Source: Zhengitettix transpicula (lineage: Eukaryota; Arthropoda; Insecta; Orthoptera; Tetrigidae). From it: 64,000 nt of DNA. The position numbers and the translations under genes are program-made. Of the stretch, positions 47,421 through 59,362 are shown one piece after another (within the stretch, counting starts at the first letter, position 1; every line of letters starts with the position of its first letter). Location: contig CM073596.1 in assembly GCA_037074705.1 (NCBI GenBank), positions 60,029,619-60,093,618 of the forward strand. The letters run 5' to 3'. The notes under the pieces were generated by a model. The model worked only from the letters and a program-made list of their open reading frames with translations, did no database searches and was not told the DNA's origin.

Positions 47421-48537
47421 TTATAATAAAAACTATTTCAGTATATTTACTTGTTTTTAACAATTACTACCATAATTTTAAAAAAAATTCTATAATACAA
47501 TTTTTTAAGCCATGAAATTATTGACGTGGCTTCATTAATAATTTAAAATATTTATTAGTCTGTTAAAAAATATTAATTTTATTATTCAATATTTATTTAA
47601 TTTCAGGATTTTTACACGTCCTCCAGAAAATTACAGATGCTTTTACTGTTAATCGGCTTTAATTTCCTTATTGGAAAAATATTTGTAAAATAGATAGAAA
47701 ATTTTTTTTTCTACCCCTGCTAATGTTTTCATTTTGTATATTTCGTTTATTTATAATATTCTCATCTCTGTCTTGTTTTTGACTGTCACCTTTGTCACCA
47801 CATGTTCGCCTCAGAAACAATTGATTAATTCTCTTTTGCTTTTCTTGAGATTTCATACCGGTGTTTCCGGACTCAAGAACCTTCCTGGAAGCCCATGCAA
47901 GAAGGTGCGAGTGTGAAGGTTGATGACGCTGGGTGTTTCACGTCACCCTGTAAATAACATTCAGGGCCCGAAATTGATCCAGTCGGGTTTGAAGGGGGAG
48001 GGGGGAAGATATTAATCGATCTTTCTCGTGCGAAGAACACAACATTATTTTTTTTTAAAAAAAAACAACCAACTCCAGCCCCAGCCACCGAAAAAAATAA
48101 TTATATATATAAAAGCCACAAAGAGAGAAAACCGCAATATTTTCAAGCCCGACAATTTCATTAGCGAGATGCGCCTTGTGTTTTTTTTTTTAATTTATGA
48201 TATTTTTTCCCCCACTGTAGCGCCATCGTTCATGTTCCTTTCCAAAAGTGCAGAATGCGTTATTAAATTTGTAATTAATTCCAAATGGATGAAAAAATAA
48301 AACAATATTATTTTTTTTTAATCTGAGCGTCGGGCGGCCGTGAAGAGATCGAATTATTATTAAACAGCGGGAAAACAATTACGGTGGTTGTTCACAGCGC
48401 GTCGTACAAATATTATATTGGCGAATTTTTTAAATATTCAGTTTTTCCAGTTGCTGAATAATTTTAAATTCTTTTATTGTTCGTCTTGTAACACAGTATT
48501 TATAATGACAATCAGATCCCAAAATGTAAACTTAAAT

Positions 48538-48565
48538 ACGAGGGTGAGTCAATAAGTAATAAGTC
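48538..48565 (+). mobile_element. Mariner-like terminal motif
   Basis: TACGAGGGTGAGTCAATAAG, as here, is the type of terminus seen in one group of insect mariner elements. The adjacent 150 bp contain a 20-bp direct repeat (CAGTTTTCGTCCACCTTCCA). No partner end or intact transposase was seen nearby. Confidence 0.4.
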
Positions 48566-50367
48566 TCCTTTATTTGACAAGACAATTAAATGCAATTTAC
48601 AACCCCCCACAACATTAATAATTTAATTTAATTCACCGTCCTTTCCCACAGTTTTCGTCCACCTTCCACAGTTTTCGTCCACCTTCCACCACTGCGGTAA
48701 AAAGCGTGGTCTTACTCCCTAAGCCATCGACGACTTTCAGCTCCGTTACAGTGACGGAATACATCAGTGCCGACATCCAGTGTTGCATCACCACACACAC
48801 ACATCTTTCACGAACGCGACTGTGTGTTTCAACCTACCGCATTTAATAAGACAATCACAGCGCGCGCTGTCTAATACGTACGTAAATGTCAGTCAAATTT
48901 TTTTTGCAAGAGATCGGCGCAGTGCCGTCTTAAATAGTCAGAGATATATATTATTAGTGTATTATTTTTATTTTTAGACCTGAAAAATAATCTGTACGAT
49001 ATTCAATTATTTGCTTTTCTATTTCAGTTATTTCGGCCAAAAAAATAAATAGAACTATTCTTACATTATTAATAAAATAATATAATTGTAACATTTCCAG
49101 AGATAATGTAATTATTGTCTTTAAATTAAAATTAGGGTCATAATTTTTAATTCAGCAGATTTCAAAATCGTAGATGTAATACTAATATTTATTTTACATG
49201 TATAAAATTTACTAATAATATTTCCTGAAGCAGCAAGTGTAATTATCTAGGGGGGAGGGGGGGAGGGGAGGGGGGGGAGGAGGCAGAGCAAAGAGGATAA
49301 AACAACCGGCGGGACTTTGAAGGATGACTTTAGTCTGGAGCGAATGGTTGGCGTCCACGAGGCGCCTGAAAGTCGTTTACAGGAGTGATTATAGTTGCCA
49401 TTACCGTGAGCAACAGGTATATTGTTTATTTGAATTAACTGCGGCAGCGGAGTTTGTTATCTTTTCTTTTTCCCCCCCGTTTCCGACTGTTGTTTGTTAT
49501 GTCTGGTAACTTTCTGCTTTGTTTACCAAAAGTCTTTTCTTCTAGTGACTGATGCTGTTGCTGTGGCGCAGCTTTTTTTTTTAACATCAGGAAACTCCAC
49601 TCCTGTGAGTTCCGAGTTGTTCTTCCCAACAGAACAAGAGTTATGCTGCAAAAGCGACAACACACGTTTCTCTCTCTCTCTCTCTCTCTTTCTGTTTGTG
49701 CTCACTTGGTTTGGTCCAGTGTTGTTGAAAACTTCTCACTCTCCTCCTTTTACGGTTATGACGACTACGGAAAATAAACGCCTCTCCTCTTAAATCCGCG
49801 CTCGTAGCGGGGCGGTTACAGTTTATATTTTTCCGACTGACGTCATGGCGCCAGGTAAAGGATGCACCTTCATTACGGGTCGTCCTGAAACATTGTCAGT
49901 CATCAGCGGGTTGATTAATTACGTACTTTGAACAACTTGCCCAAGGACGAATGCTGAGAGGCTTCTTTTAAAAACATCCACAGACTCCATGACTACTGGA
50001 CCTAGTGGCAAAAAAAAATACCGCACTACTCGATCCGGAAAAACGAATCAAGAAGAGTAGAAGAAATATTACAAACAACAGAATCAATAAATAAAAATAT
50101 AGAAGACGAATGGGATGACAGATGGGAAAAAAAACCAGTAAAAAAGGAGGCGAAAGCACAAAAAACATATTTAAAACCCGCCCCAAATAACAGAATATAG
50201 AAGCTTAAATATTCTATCACAATTTTACTTTTTTTCTTTAAAAAATACAAAATAGAAGCTTTTAGGACACAAAAAAAAATTAACTGAAACCGGTAAAAAC
50301 TCTACAAGAAAGGAAAGAAAATACAGAACTAGAAATAACCAAAGATATAACAAACAATTTTTTTTAG

Positions 50368-50760
50368 AGGAACAGGCAACATTGCCTTTAACAGCATAGG
50401 CAGCGATTTTTTAAAATAGGGATGCGGAAGGGTAGAGAAAGGTAGCCAAAGGTTAACATTCGGTCCCCGGGCTGTAGTTTAAAGCATCCTACCCGGCAAT
50501 TCGACTCATAGTGCTGCAGGGGAAACCCTAGAAAAACCTGCATCAGGTAGGTCGGGCATTTGGTACTTGTCCCACGCCCTTCCGAAGGCGGAAGAGGGGT
50601 TTTCTGTGCGGACGCAGCTTTCGCCTCTCCGTGCCTTGACCAATGTAGGAGGCAGCTGGCCGACTGAAACCAATGGGAACAACGGACAACTCTTATCGTA
50701 CGCCCAAGAACATACACTTCTCAAAACAAAAATTAGTTCAAAAATGGAGAGAAGCGAAAG
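50368..50760 (-). repeat. Family A repeat, left arm of an inverted pair
   Basis: In minus orientation from AGGAACAGGCAACATTGCC to AATTAGTTCAAAAATGGAGA. A plus-oriented copy starts 55 bp further on. Confidence 0.85.
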
Positions 50761-50814
50761 ATAAGCTCTCACAGGTGAAAGATTCTGTGAGTATGATATC
50801 GGAGAGGATTGTAA

Positions 50815-51268
50815 AATCTCTCTGGTTTTTTAAACTAAGGTTCCGACATGCCGAGGCAGCTGTTTTGAAAGGTGTTTGTTCCGGGGTCACAGACCTTGGG
50901 CATACGGTAAGAGTTGTCCGCTATTCCTATTGGAATAATCGGCCAGCTGCCTCCTAAACTGGCCAAGGCATGGCGAGAGGTAAGCTGCGACCCCACAGCA
51001 AACTCCTCTCCCGCCATCCAGGGAAGGGTGGGGGACAAGTACCCAATGCCCGACCTACCTGATGCAGGTTTTTCTAGAGTTTTACCTGCATTACTTTTAG
51101 GCGAATGCCGGATAGAATCCTTAATATATAGCCCGGAGGCCCTAGTTAACCCTTGGCTACCTTTCTCCACCCTTCCGCATTCCTCCATTCAAATTCCTTT
51201 CCTATGCTATAAGAGAGGAGTTGCCACTATGTGGACTACCCTATACATAGCCTGTCTAACCCAAAAAA
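50815..51268 (+). repeat. Family A repeat, right arm of an inverted pair
   Basis: It runs from AATCTCTCTGGTTTTTTAAAC to CTGTCTAACCC plus A-run. Confidence 0.85.
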
Positions 51269-51626
51269 AATGAAAAAAAAATAAAAATATCTGTAATAAG
51301 GAAGATATTAACCAACGCTATTATATAAAAATGGATATTGAATGTTACGTCCGTTGATAAATACATAACTTGATGCTAATAAAATCAAATATAAAGAAAT
51401 CATAAAAGCGATTGTGCAGTCATTGGATCTGTCTAAGATCTGAAACAAGATGGTAACGTCATCAACGACAAACCCCCTTCAAAGTCAGTTCAAAAAGCTA
51501 TATGACCCTGTTTTTCCTTGGCCTACCAACCCCTGAGAGAAATTGTTTCACAGTTGTTATATAAATACGTTTCTATAATATATACAAAAACATCACACCT
51601 TCTCGTCAATTTCAGAAGCAATCCAA

Positions 51627-52131
51627 AGATATCACTTGAATTTTTTTATATATATTAATAACATTACATTATTACATGATTAAGAAACAAAACAATAACT
51701 ATTAGACATTAGTAATTACGTTATTAATTACAAACATTATAGATATATCTTTGGACAATGATTATAAATAATAAGTATTATATATTTGTAATTACATTAT
51801 TAATTACAAACATTATAGATATATCTTTGGAGAAATATTATATGTAATAATAACAGAACATTCCAAAGATATATCTATCTCAACCATACATATATCACTT
51901 GATTTTTTTTATATCTTAATAACATTACATTATTACATGTTTAAGAAACAAAACAATTACTATTAGATATTTGTAATTACATTATTAATTACATACATTA
52001 TAGATATATCTTTGGACAGTGATTATATATATATATATATATATATATAAGTTAAGCTGTTTTTTTTACGATCACTTCAACAAGATAGAGGATAACAGGT
52101 AAACATTGTAATTAAATTCTTGTCTGTGGTT
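51627..52131. repeat. Left arm region of a large inverted repeat, with direct copies
   Basis: The block TATCACTTGA...ATAACATTACATTATTACAT...ATTATAGATATATCTTTGG occurs at about 51627 and again at 51891. The second copy and following sequence (GATAACAGGTAAACATTGTA) are inverted at 53823-54016. An (AT)n run lies at 52025-52050. Confidence 0.85.
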
Positions 52132-52593
52132 TTCATTTTATACTTTGACGGTTTCTCAGTACAAATAAATTTATTGTATTAAAGATGAATATGGCTGACG
52201 TCACAAGGTTATTATTGCTCAAATAAAAAATTGACTACTGAATTTTCTTCACCTTTACGGTAACAACAGTCTCAACTCTCTACAGTTATAATTTATTTAT
52301 AGCAGCGTCATACGTTTTGAATAATTATCCGCCTTTACGACTTCATTAAACTTTAGGAGTTTACGTGGTATTTCTTCACGCAACTCACTTTATCTTATCT
52401 TCACCGTTCCTGGCGCCACCTCCGACGTATAAATTATGTTATCTAAAAGGACGAAAGTTCGGCCCACGTTTCTCGAAATAAGGAGACGATAAATCAACCT
52501 TTGTCTCGCGACAATTGTAAGCTATTTTACACCAGGGGAGGTGAGGGGAAAAAAAAATTGGAGGAAAGTCATAAATCAGACGCGCTATAAAAT

Positions 52594-52620
52594 GTACGAG
52601 GGTGAGTCAATAAGTATTAC
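52594..52620 (+). mobile_element. Second mariner-like terminal motif
   Basis: TACGAGGGTGAGTCAATAAG recurs here, followed by TATTACCCC. It lies in the same orientation as the copy at 48538 and within the spacer of the 51.9-54.0 kb inverted repeat. The opposite end was not found. Confidence 0.4.
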
Positions 52621-53655
52621 CCCTAAGTCCACCTTCCTCTTGTAGCGTCTTAATATATTTAAGAATACGTTTTTCAGGTACACACCTCTTTGGGTGAAAT
52701 ATATTCATGGTTCCATCTTTGGTTGTGCTGTACGTGAGTCGCTACTGAGAAATGTGTCCAATAAATAAAACCCTCAAGGGGTGCGTGGAAAGGAGATTCC
52801 AATATTAGTCGCAATATTTCATTCTAAGTTGGCCATTTTGTTTTGCCGCGTTGAGTGAGTTACGTTATTGCATTCCCGTGGTTCTGGTGAACTGCTGTTG
52901 CATATTTGTGCGCCAGTGGTTTTGGGGGTTGCAGTGTCTAATAAAGCCTCCCACGTCCTCCCCCAATACAAGTATGCAAAGTGCGCGCGAGCCCTCTGCG
53001 GGGGTGTAAATTGATACAGCTTCTTTGGGAATCGATTTTTCTGACGTCGCAACACTTGTAAGTTTCCTCTCCGCCTCTCCGCTCTTCTCACTTGCTGTAG
53101 GCTGAGTAAATGGGTCGCCATTGTCAACGGCGACTGTAATTAAAATCGTGAAGGTTCGTGTGCCGGGGGTTTACGGAGGCGAACGTTGTAGCTGCACAGG
53201 GCGAAAGAAAAGGCGATGCTGATAGAGAAATGTTGGGGAAGGGGGTGTGTGGGGGGGTTCTAGAGTAATGCTGTCGGTAAAGTAGGGAATTTTAAAATGG
53301 AGCTTTTGTTCAACCGCTTGGAATGAATATGTAGTAACAGGACAAAGGGAACTGAACACAAAGATTATTCAGCCAGGAGGAAAACATGGGCAATCTTTAG
53401 AGAAAATCTTTGAATCGCTGGTGACGTAAATACCCTAAGGGCCCAGTGGGATTATTCAAAGACTGACATATATACGGTTTATTATATCGTTATATCACCA
53501 ATTCCACTCCAAGACTTTTTATTACCTACTATCCGAGTGACCGACGTTGTCTGGGAATTTATTTACCACCCCGGTGAATGCGAGATTTAAAGTCAGCGAC
53601 TGCTATAACCCCGCAATCGACACCAATCTCGTTCCTTTACACATTTTTTTTATGT

Positions 53656-53822
53656 AAACCCCCTTCCACCACCAACCCTACTGGTGCTTCCCTCCCTTGC
53701 CTTTTGTAGTTGAATTTAGGCACATAAAAATTCTAATATAACCCCCTTCCACCACCAACCCTACTGGAGATTCCCTCCCTTGCCTTTTGTAGTTGAATTT
53801 AGACACATAAAAATTCTAATAT
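53656..53822. repeat. 85-bp tandem duplication
   Basis: CCCCCTTCCACCACCAACCC and CCTTGCCTTTTGTAGTTGAA occur twice in direct tandem, directly against the right arm of the inverted repeat. Confidence 0.92.
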
Positions 53823-54016
53823 AATCACAGACAAGAATTCAATTACAATGTTTACCTGTTATCCTCTATCATGTTGAAGAGATCGTAAAAAACAATCATT
53901 GACCAAAGATATATCTATAATGTTTATAATTAATAATGTAATTACAAATATCTAATAGTTATTGGTTTGTTTCTTAATAATGTAATGTTATAAAGATATA
54001 AAAAATTAAGTGATAT
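53823..54016. repeat. Right arm of a large inverted repeat
   Basis: It is the inverted counterpart of 51891-52131, including TACAATGTTTACCTGTTATC and CCAAAGATATATCTATAATG. The spacer between arms is about 1.7 kb. Confidence 0.85.
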
Positions 54017-54019
54017 AAA

Positions 54020-54940
54020 AAATTAAACGACCTCCCGAAAACTTTTTATTCGACGCTAATAATGGTCGGTTAGGAATGTTTTTAAATTCCACCCCTACAA
54101 TTAGTAGGCGGTAGGTGTGTTTTAAACCCTCAGTGTTTGTTCCTATATCGTGTATAAAGTTTGGCAGTAATTTGTCTACGCAATTAAGGTTATATAAGGA
54201 AATTTGTTTCACCCCCTTACACCCGCACTGCTAGGGGCTGAACTACAACTCAACTGGGATACTTAATGTCAGAATTAAAGCCATAGTCATCTATAACGAT
54301 GGATTAGACACCTGTCTGGGCTGTTTCGCGTATATTTTTAACTAACACCCCTCAACCCCCACTCTTAGTGTGGTGCTTTAAAGGGTTGAAATTATACACC
54401 TAAAACATTAGAAGAAGGAACTACTAATGTCATCGACATCGAAAAGTAGTTATTCGACGCTAATAACGGCCGTTTTAGCGTGTTTAGAAAATTCCTCCCT
54501 CTCACCCCCCCTCCCTCACTCCTAGGGGCTGAACTACATCCTAAACAGTATGGTAAATGCAACAAATAAACTCATTGACATCTATAACGCTGGATTTTAC
54601 ACCAACCTCAGCTGTTTCGCGTTATTTTTATGTAACGCCCCTCCAACCCCATCCCTTATTGGTGCTTTAAGGGGGTTGAAATTATACACTAAATACATCT
54701 GGATAGAAAGTATTCATCACATAGTCCCCAAAAAAGTAACTAATCAACGATAAAATGGGCCGTTATAACATGTTTTTAAATTTTCACCCCCCCCCATTGG
54801 GAGTTTCATGACGCTTCGAAAACCCGACAGAAACCTTCCCCGGGCTGCGCAAAACAACGCACCAAAGTTTTCATTGCAATCGGATGAATGGTTTAGGAGC
54901 GTATAAGGGGGAGACACAGACAGACAACTTAATGTATATA
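54020..54940 (+). repeat. Multi-unit element, plus orientation, with 3' tail
   Basis: At least three units of about 260-290 bp share TTCGACGCTAATAA, GGGGTTGAAATTATACAC and CTGTTTCGCGTTA. The tail reads TTTTCATTGCAATCGGATGA and CACAGACAGACAAC before (TA)n, an ending common to many insect retroelement-derived repeats. Confidence 0.75.
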
Positions 54941-56149
54941 TATATAATATTTATTAAAATTATGGGTCTCTTATTCTGTAATCACAGTTAAGATAACTTT
55001 GAAAAAAATATGGCAGATATAAAAAATACATTCGTATACTTAAAAAACGTATTATTCTGGAGGGGAAAAAAAGAGGATAGAATCTTCTTATCAATATATA
55101 CTGTTTATTCCTTCCTCCCCAAGAATAAATTTGCGTTTAACGAGCAAGGACAAAGAAATATTTTTGAGGTTCATTAACTTTCGTCAGGCGATATTCTTTT
55201 CTTCTCTTCTTCGTTTTTTTTAAGAGAGAGATAGAGGGAGACGCACAGCAGCCCGGCCATTAAGAGACTATTCCACCGGGACGGCTTCATATTTTTTTTT
55301 TTAAAGAAATCCAGTCTTCATTGCAAAAGGAGCGACGTGAAGGAAGAGAAAGAGACAGAGACAGAGAGAGAGAGAGAAATCAGGTTCTTGGATTTTTTTT
55401 GTCCTCCTCTGTCTCTCTCGAAACGAAGAAAAGATATGAAAACGAAAAGGAAAGGGCATAGTGGGCGGTGGTTTGTTCCAAGAAGACGCTGACAAGCAGA
55501 TTGCACATGGCTGCTGCCCAATCTGCATTCTTCAGGGTAATGAAAGAGCTCCTCCGCTGTCTGCGACGACGTTGTCGAAATTCTCGGCCTCCTACTAACG
55601 CCCTACTTTTTTTTTTATTTTTCTTATTTTTAGTCTCCCCAGAGGCTGCAGTTGTGGTAACAGTAATTCCAGGAAACCTGACAGCTGTCTTTTGCAGTTT
55701 ATTTACGACGACGACGACGACGTCTGGAAGAACCGCAATTCGCTCCTGACGAAGGAAAAGGGGAACGCGTCCTCTGGAATTCTTGGCAGTGTCGCCCTCA
55801 CGAAGGCAATGCGAAAATTAACTCCACACAGTGTCTCTCCTCTTCTGTAGCGAACATTATTTAATTTCCAACCTTCAACCTCTTCGTGAATTAGGTTACG
55901 GAGGCTCCAGTTCTGGTGATACCTTCACAGGTGAGAGATGCTGCGTCGTACACGGGGTAAAATCAACAGTCCAAAGTTGGTCGTAATTTAACACGTCATG
56001 AAGGCGTGAAACTGACCCTCCTTTCTTTTTTTTTTCCCGGTATCGTCCATCTTTGTTACTGACGTGTTATCACTACGATTTTATGAATGTATATATTTTT
56101 AACGTTGCATCGATAATTGCAATATGGAGAAACACTTCTCGGGTTTCTC

Positions 56150-56190
56150 TTCAGGAGAAGGTGACAGAGTACGTCATCGAAACGTCGTGG
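56150..56190 (+). ncRNA. Hammerhead-like motif with six-pair hairpin
   Basis: GGTGAC and GTCATC pair across a 7-nt loop and directly precede GAAACGTCGTGG. The upstream core, TTCAGGAGAA, departs from CUGANGA, so this is probably a decayed copy. Confidence 0.25.
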
Positions 56191-56311
56191 CTCAAGCTTA
56201 CTTTAACCCGATGGGTGGGAACCAAAGAACTTGTTCAATCCACCGGGGAAACAAAAACCTTCGATCTTTGATAACTGCAACATGTGTAGTATAAAACACG
56301 TAATTTTTTTT

Positions 56312-56860
56312 ATGGTAACAGGCTACATGAGGGTAATCCACATAGTGACAACTGCCCTTTTAATAGCATAGGAAGGGATTTAAAAGGTGGGATGCGGAAA
56401 GGTAGAGGAATGTAGCCAAGGGTTAACTAGGGCCCCCGGGCTATAGTTTAAGGATCCTACCCGGCAATTCGCCTCAGAGTGATGCAGGGAAAACCCTAGA
56501 AAAACCTGCAGCAGGTAGGTCGGGCATTGGGTACTTGTCCCACGCCTTTCTGATAGCGGGAGAGGAGTTTGCTGTGGGGACGCAGCATTTCCTTCTCCGT
56601 ACCTCGACCAGTTTAGGAGGCAGCTGGTCGACTGTTCCCATGGGAACACCGATCAACTCTTACCGTATGCCCAAGGTCTGTGACCCCGGAACATACACCT
56701 CTCAGAACAGGCCGAGGAGCCTCGGCTTGTGGGAATCTTAGTTCAAAAACGGAGAGAGGAGGAGGCATCCCCCAAAGGTAGCCCCTTCGTGTCTCTCCTA
56801 CAAGGTTCTACCCTCGCAGGTACTGCCTGCGAGAGAATATCCCTCGCAGACAGCTTGGTC
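56312..56860 (-). repeat. Family A repeat, full length
   Basis: It runs from TGGTAACAGGCTACATGAGG to the doubled terminal hairpin with CTGCGAGAGAATATCCCTCG. Confidence 0.88.
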
Positions 56861-56879
56861 AAACACGTAGTTCTTTTTT

Positions 56880-56997
56880 TTAAGGTAACAGGCTACATGA
56901 GGGTAATCCACGTGGTGGCAACTCCCCTTTAATAGCATTGGAAGTGATCTGAAAGGGGGGGATACGGAAGGGTAGAGGAATGTAGCCACTTAGGGGG

Positions 56998-56998
<1 letters not shown>
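56880..56998 (-). repeat. Family A repeat, truncated by a GA microsatellite
   Basis: A second start of the family, GGTAACAGGCTACATGAGGG, follows the previous copy by 20 bp and stops after GAATGTAGCCACTTAGG, where a (GA)n run begins. Confidence 0.85.

Positions 56999-57000
<2 letters not shown>

Positions 57001-57045
<45 letters not shown>
57001..57045 (+). repeat. (GA)n microsatellite
   Basis: About 22 uninterrupted AG units directly after a truncated family A copy. Confidence 0.95.
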
Positions 57046-57048
<3 letters not shown>

Positions 57049-57501
57049 CAAAAATATACACTAATAAGAAACCGAGAAAATCTTAAAAAATAAAGAACCA
57101 AGTAGGTAGCAAAATTCAGTGTGATAGAATTATGCTATCAATTACGGTTGTGCGAAACGAGGGGGAGAAAAGCAAATCACTTCAGCCACGACGCCGACGA
57201 CCGCGGACGACGCTAATATAATTGCATTCATCTCACCAGAAGAATCACGAACCGGTGTTTTCCGTTTATTTATTTAATATATTTTTATTGTAGCTCTAAA
57301 TGTAATTGTATCATTTTTTTTCCGTTTCCGTAACCCTGATATTTGTAAAAAAAAAATATTTTAAAAATTATGAAACGTTGACGCCAAGAAAGGGTTGTTT
57401 AATACCCACGTAATTTTTGAAAAAATTTAAGTTTAATTAGTATTATAATAATAAGAAATGTAGCCAGATACAGGGAAAAGGAGTGATGATATAAATACCA
57501 C

Positions 57502-57612
57502 ACGACGTTTCTGGGATCCTTGTCCCCCTTACTTCAGGTGCAGTTGTGTCGCTCTAGGCTCTTCTCAGCACCTGAGGAAAAGGGGAAACAAGGGTCCCAG
57601 AAACGTCGTGTG
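57502..57612. ncRNA. Inverted pair of hammerhead-like motifs
   Basis: The minus strand (57502-57538) and plus strand (57571-57610) carry CCTGAAGT or CCTGAGGA, a GGG/CCC hairpin, then AGAAACGTCGTG, as the two arms of a palindrome with a 30-bp centre containing CAGTTGTGTCGCTCTAGG. In the plus copy the flanks GCAC and GTGT could form a four-pair helix I. Both arms end in ACGTCGTGTGGT. Confidence 0.4.
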
Positions 57613-57764
57613 GTATTTTGATCATCACTTCTTTTCCCTGTAGTTTTCTATATTTTTCATTTGTTCAACGAACGTTTAATTTTTGGTTACCTAATCATTT
57701 GAATCATGTTCACACGAACTTGGTTTAATTATTAAGTACATAGCGTTACATATTTAGAGGTTTT

Positions 57765-57830
57765 TTCTTTGCGCGCCAGTAAGTTACTTCGTGCTAAAAG
57801 TTCCAGGGTTCGATGCTGAAGTCACTTGAG
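57765..57830 (+). repeat. Possible tRNA-derived SINE head
   Basis: GGGTTCGATGCT resembles a Pol III B box, and GCGCGCCAGTAAG about 35 bp upstream is a poor A box. No cloverleaf could be drawn, so this is not called a tRNA. Confidence 0.25.
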
Positions 57831-58804
57831 ATTTCCCCCTCCCCCTTCTTCCTCCCACCTGAACGGCAACGACACAATGGTGAGGGAAGGGGGGCGTGAA
57901 AAAACCACTCGCAACACTCACGAGGATCCTCTCAGCTCCTCCTACATTGGTGGATGGCGAAGCAGAACCACTTACCATGGGATCATACTGGGGAAAAGCA
58001 CCAAATACCGTCGATGGTCTGGAATAAAATTTTAAAATGTTTGATGAGACTTTTACTAAATATATATTTTTAGGGTTAAACCCTTAAAACGAGATTCAGT
58101 AAAATCTGTAAATTTAAATTCAAATCCGGAAGGGAGCGATGAACCACAGTTCCGTTCCTTCACTACTGTAGAGACCCCTTTTTTTTACAATTTTTAAAGG
58201 TCGAGGATCATAGAAGAGACTTCAAACAGTTTACGTATTAATTACAGGAAACTGAGGCGTGTAAATAAACGAGTTTTAAAACGAGTGTCGTAGTCGGGGG
58301 AATTACAGGGATCAACGTAGAGTGCAGACCCTAGTTTGGAGGGAGGGAGGGAGGCAGGGGGGGGGGAATCTGTCTTCTAATTCAATTTGATGGACGTAAT
58401 CGAAGTGGCTCGTTTCTCGTTGATTTCCCAAAGCTCCATCGACGTCCGAGGACACTGTGTGTGTGTGTGTGTGAGTGTGTGTGCCTTTTTTTTTTCAAAT
58501 TACCTGCAAACATCTCTGGTTTGTACCATTGCGGGCCTTTATAAAAAGATTACACTCTTGCCAAATCTCGTAAATTGACACTAGTTATGACGTTACGCAA
58601 AACCAACGATATTAAGTAATCATTGATACTATTAGAAAATATCTAAAAAATCCTCAAGTGAAAATACAGGTGGAATGAATCACACATTTGTTACTCATAC
58701 TGACTTTATTATATATATTTTTGATAAATATTTTTCGGCGACTTATTTTTGACTTTTTTTCCCCCACCCCTTTGTTGAAAATTGTTCTTGAAATTTATTC
58801 CCTC

Positions 58805-59362
58805 CCAGAGAGCTCTGGCTGGATGCGGCGAGGGATGTTCTCTTACAGGCAGAGCCTTGTAGGAGGGATACGAAGGGGTTACCTTTGGGGATGCCTTTTC
58901 CTCTCCGTTTTTGAACTAAGGTTCCCAAAAGCCAAGGCACCTCGGCCTGTTTTGAGAGGTGTATGTTCCGGGGTCACAGACCTTGGGCATTCGGTAAGAG
59001 TTGTTCTCTGTTCCCAATGGAACAGTCGGCCAGCTGCCTCCTAAACTGGTCGAGGAACGGAAAAGGTAATGCTGCGTCCCCACAGCAAAATCCTCTCCCG
59101 CCATCGGAAGGGCGTGGGACAAGTACCCAATGCCCGACCTACCTGATGCAGGTTTTTCTAGGGTTTTCCCTGCATTTCTTTAGGCGAATGCCGGGTAGGA
59201 TCCTTAAAATATAGCCCGGGGGCCCTAGTTAACCCCTGACTACCTTCCTCTGCCCTTCCGGATCCCTTATTTCAAATCCGGAGAGGAAAAGGCATGCCCA
59301 AAGGTAGCCCCTTCGTATCTCTCCTACAAGGTTCTACCTGCGAGAGAACAACCCTCGCAGGT
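58805..59362 (+). repeat. Family A repeat ending in an inverted copy of its own 5' end
   Basis: The plus-oriented copy runs 58805-59278 and lacks its 3' end. It is followed at once by an 84-bp minus-oriented copy of the family's 5' end (GAGAGGAAAAGGCATGCCC to the hairpin ACCCTCGCAGG). The unit therefore has terminal inverted repeats of about 80 bp. Confidence 0.82.

Noticed and set aside
50018..50203. An acidic/basic open stretch on the plus strand (ESRRVEEILQTTESIN)
   Set aside because: About 60 codons, no family recognised and no splice context; possibly an old transposon gene but not supportable.
57765..57830. A tRNA gene
   Set aside because: Only a B-box-like string; no acceptor stem or anticodon arm could be drawn.
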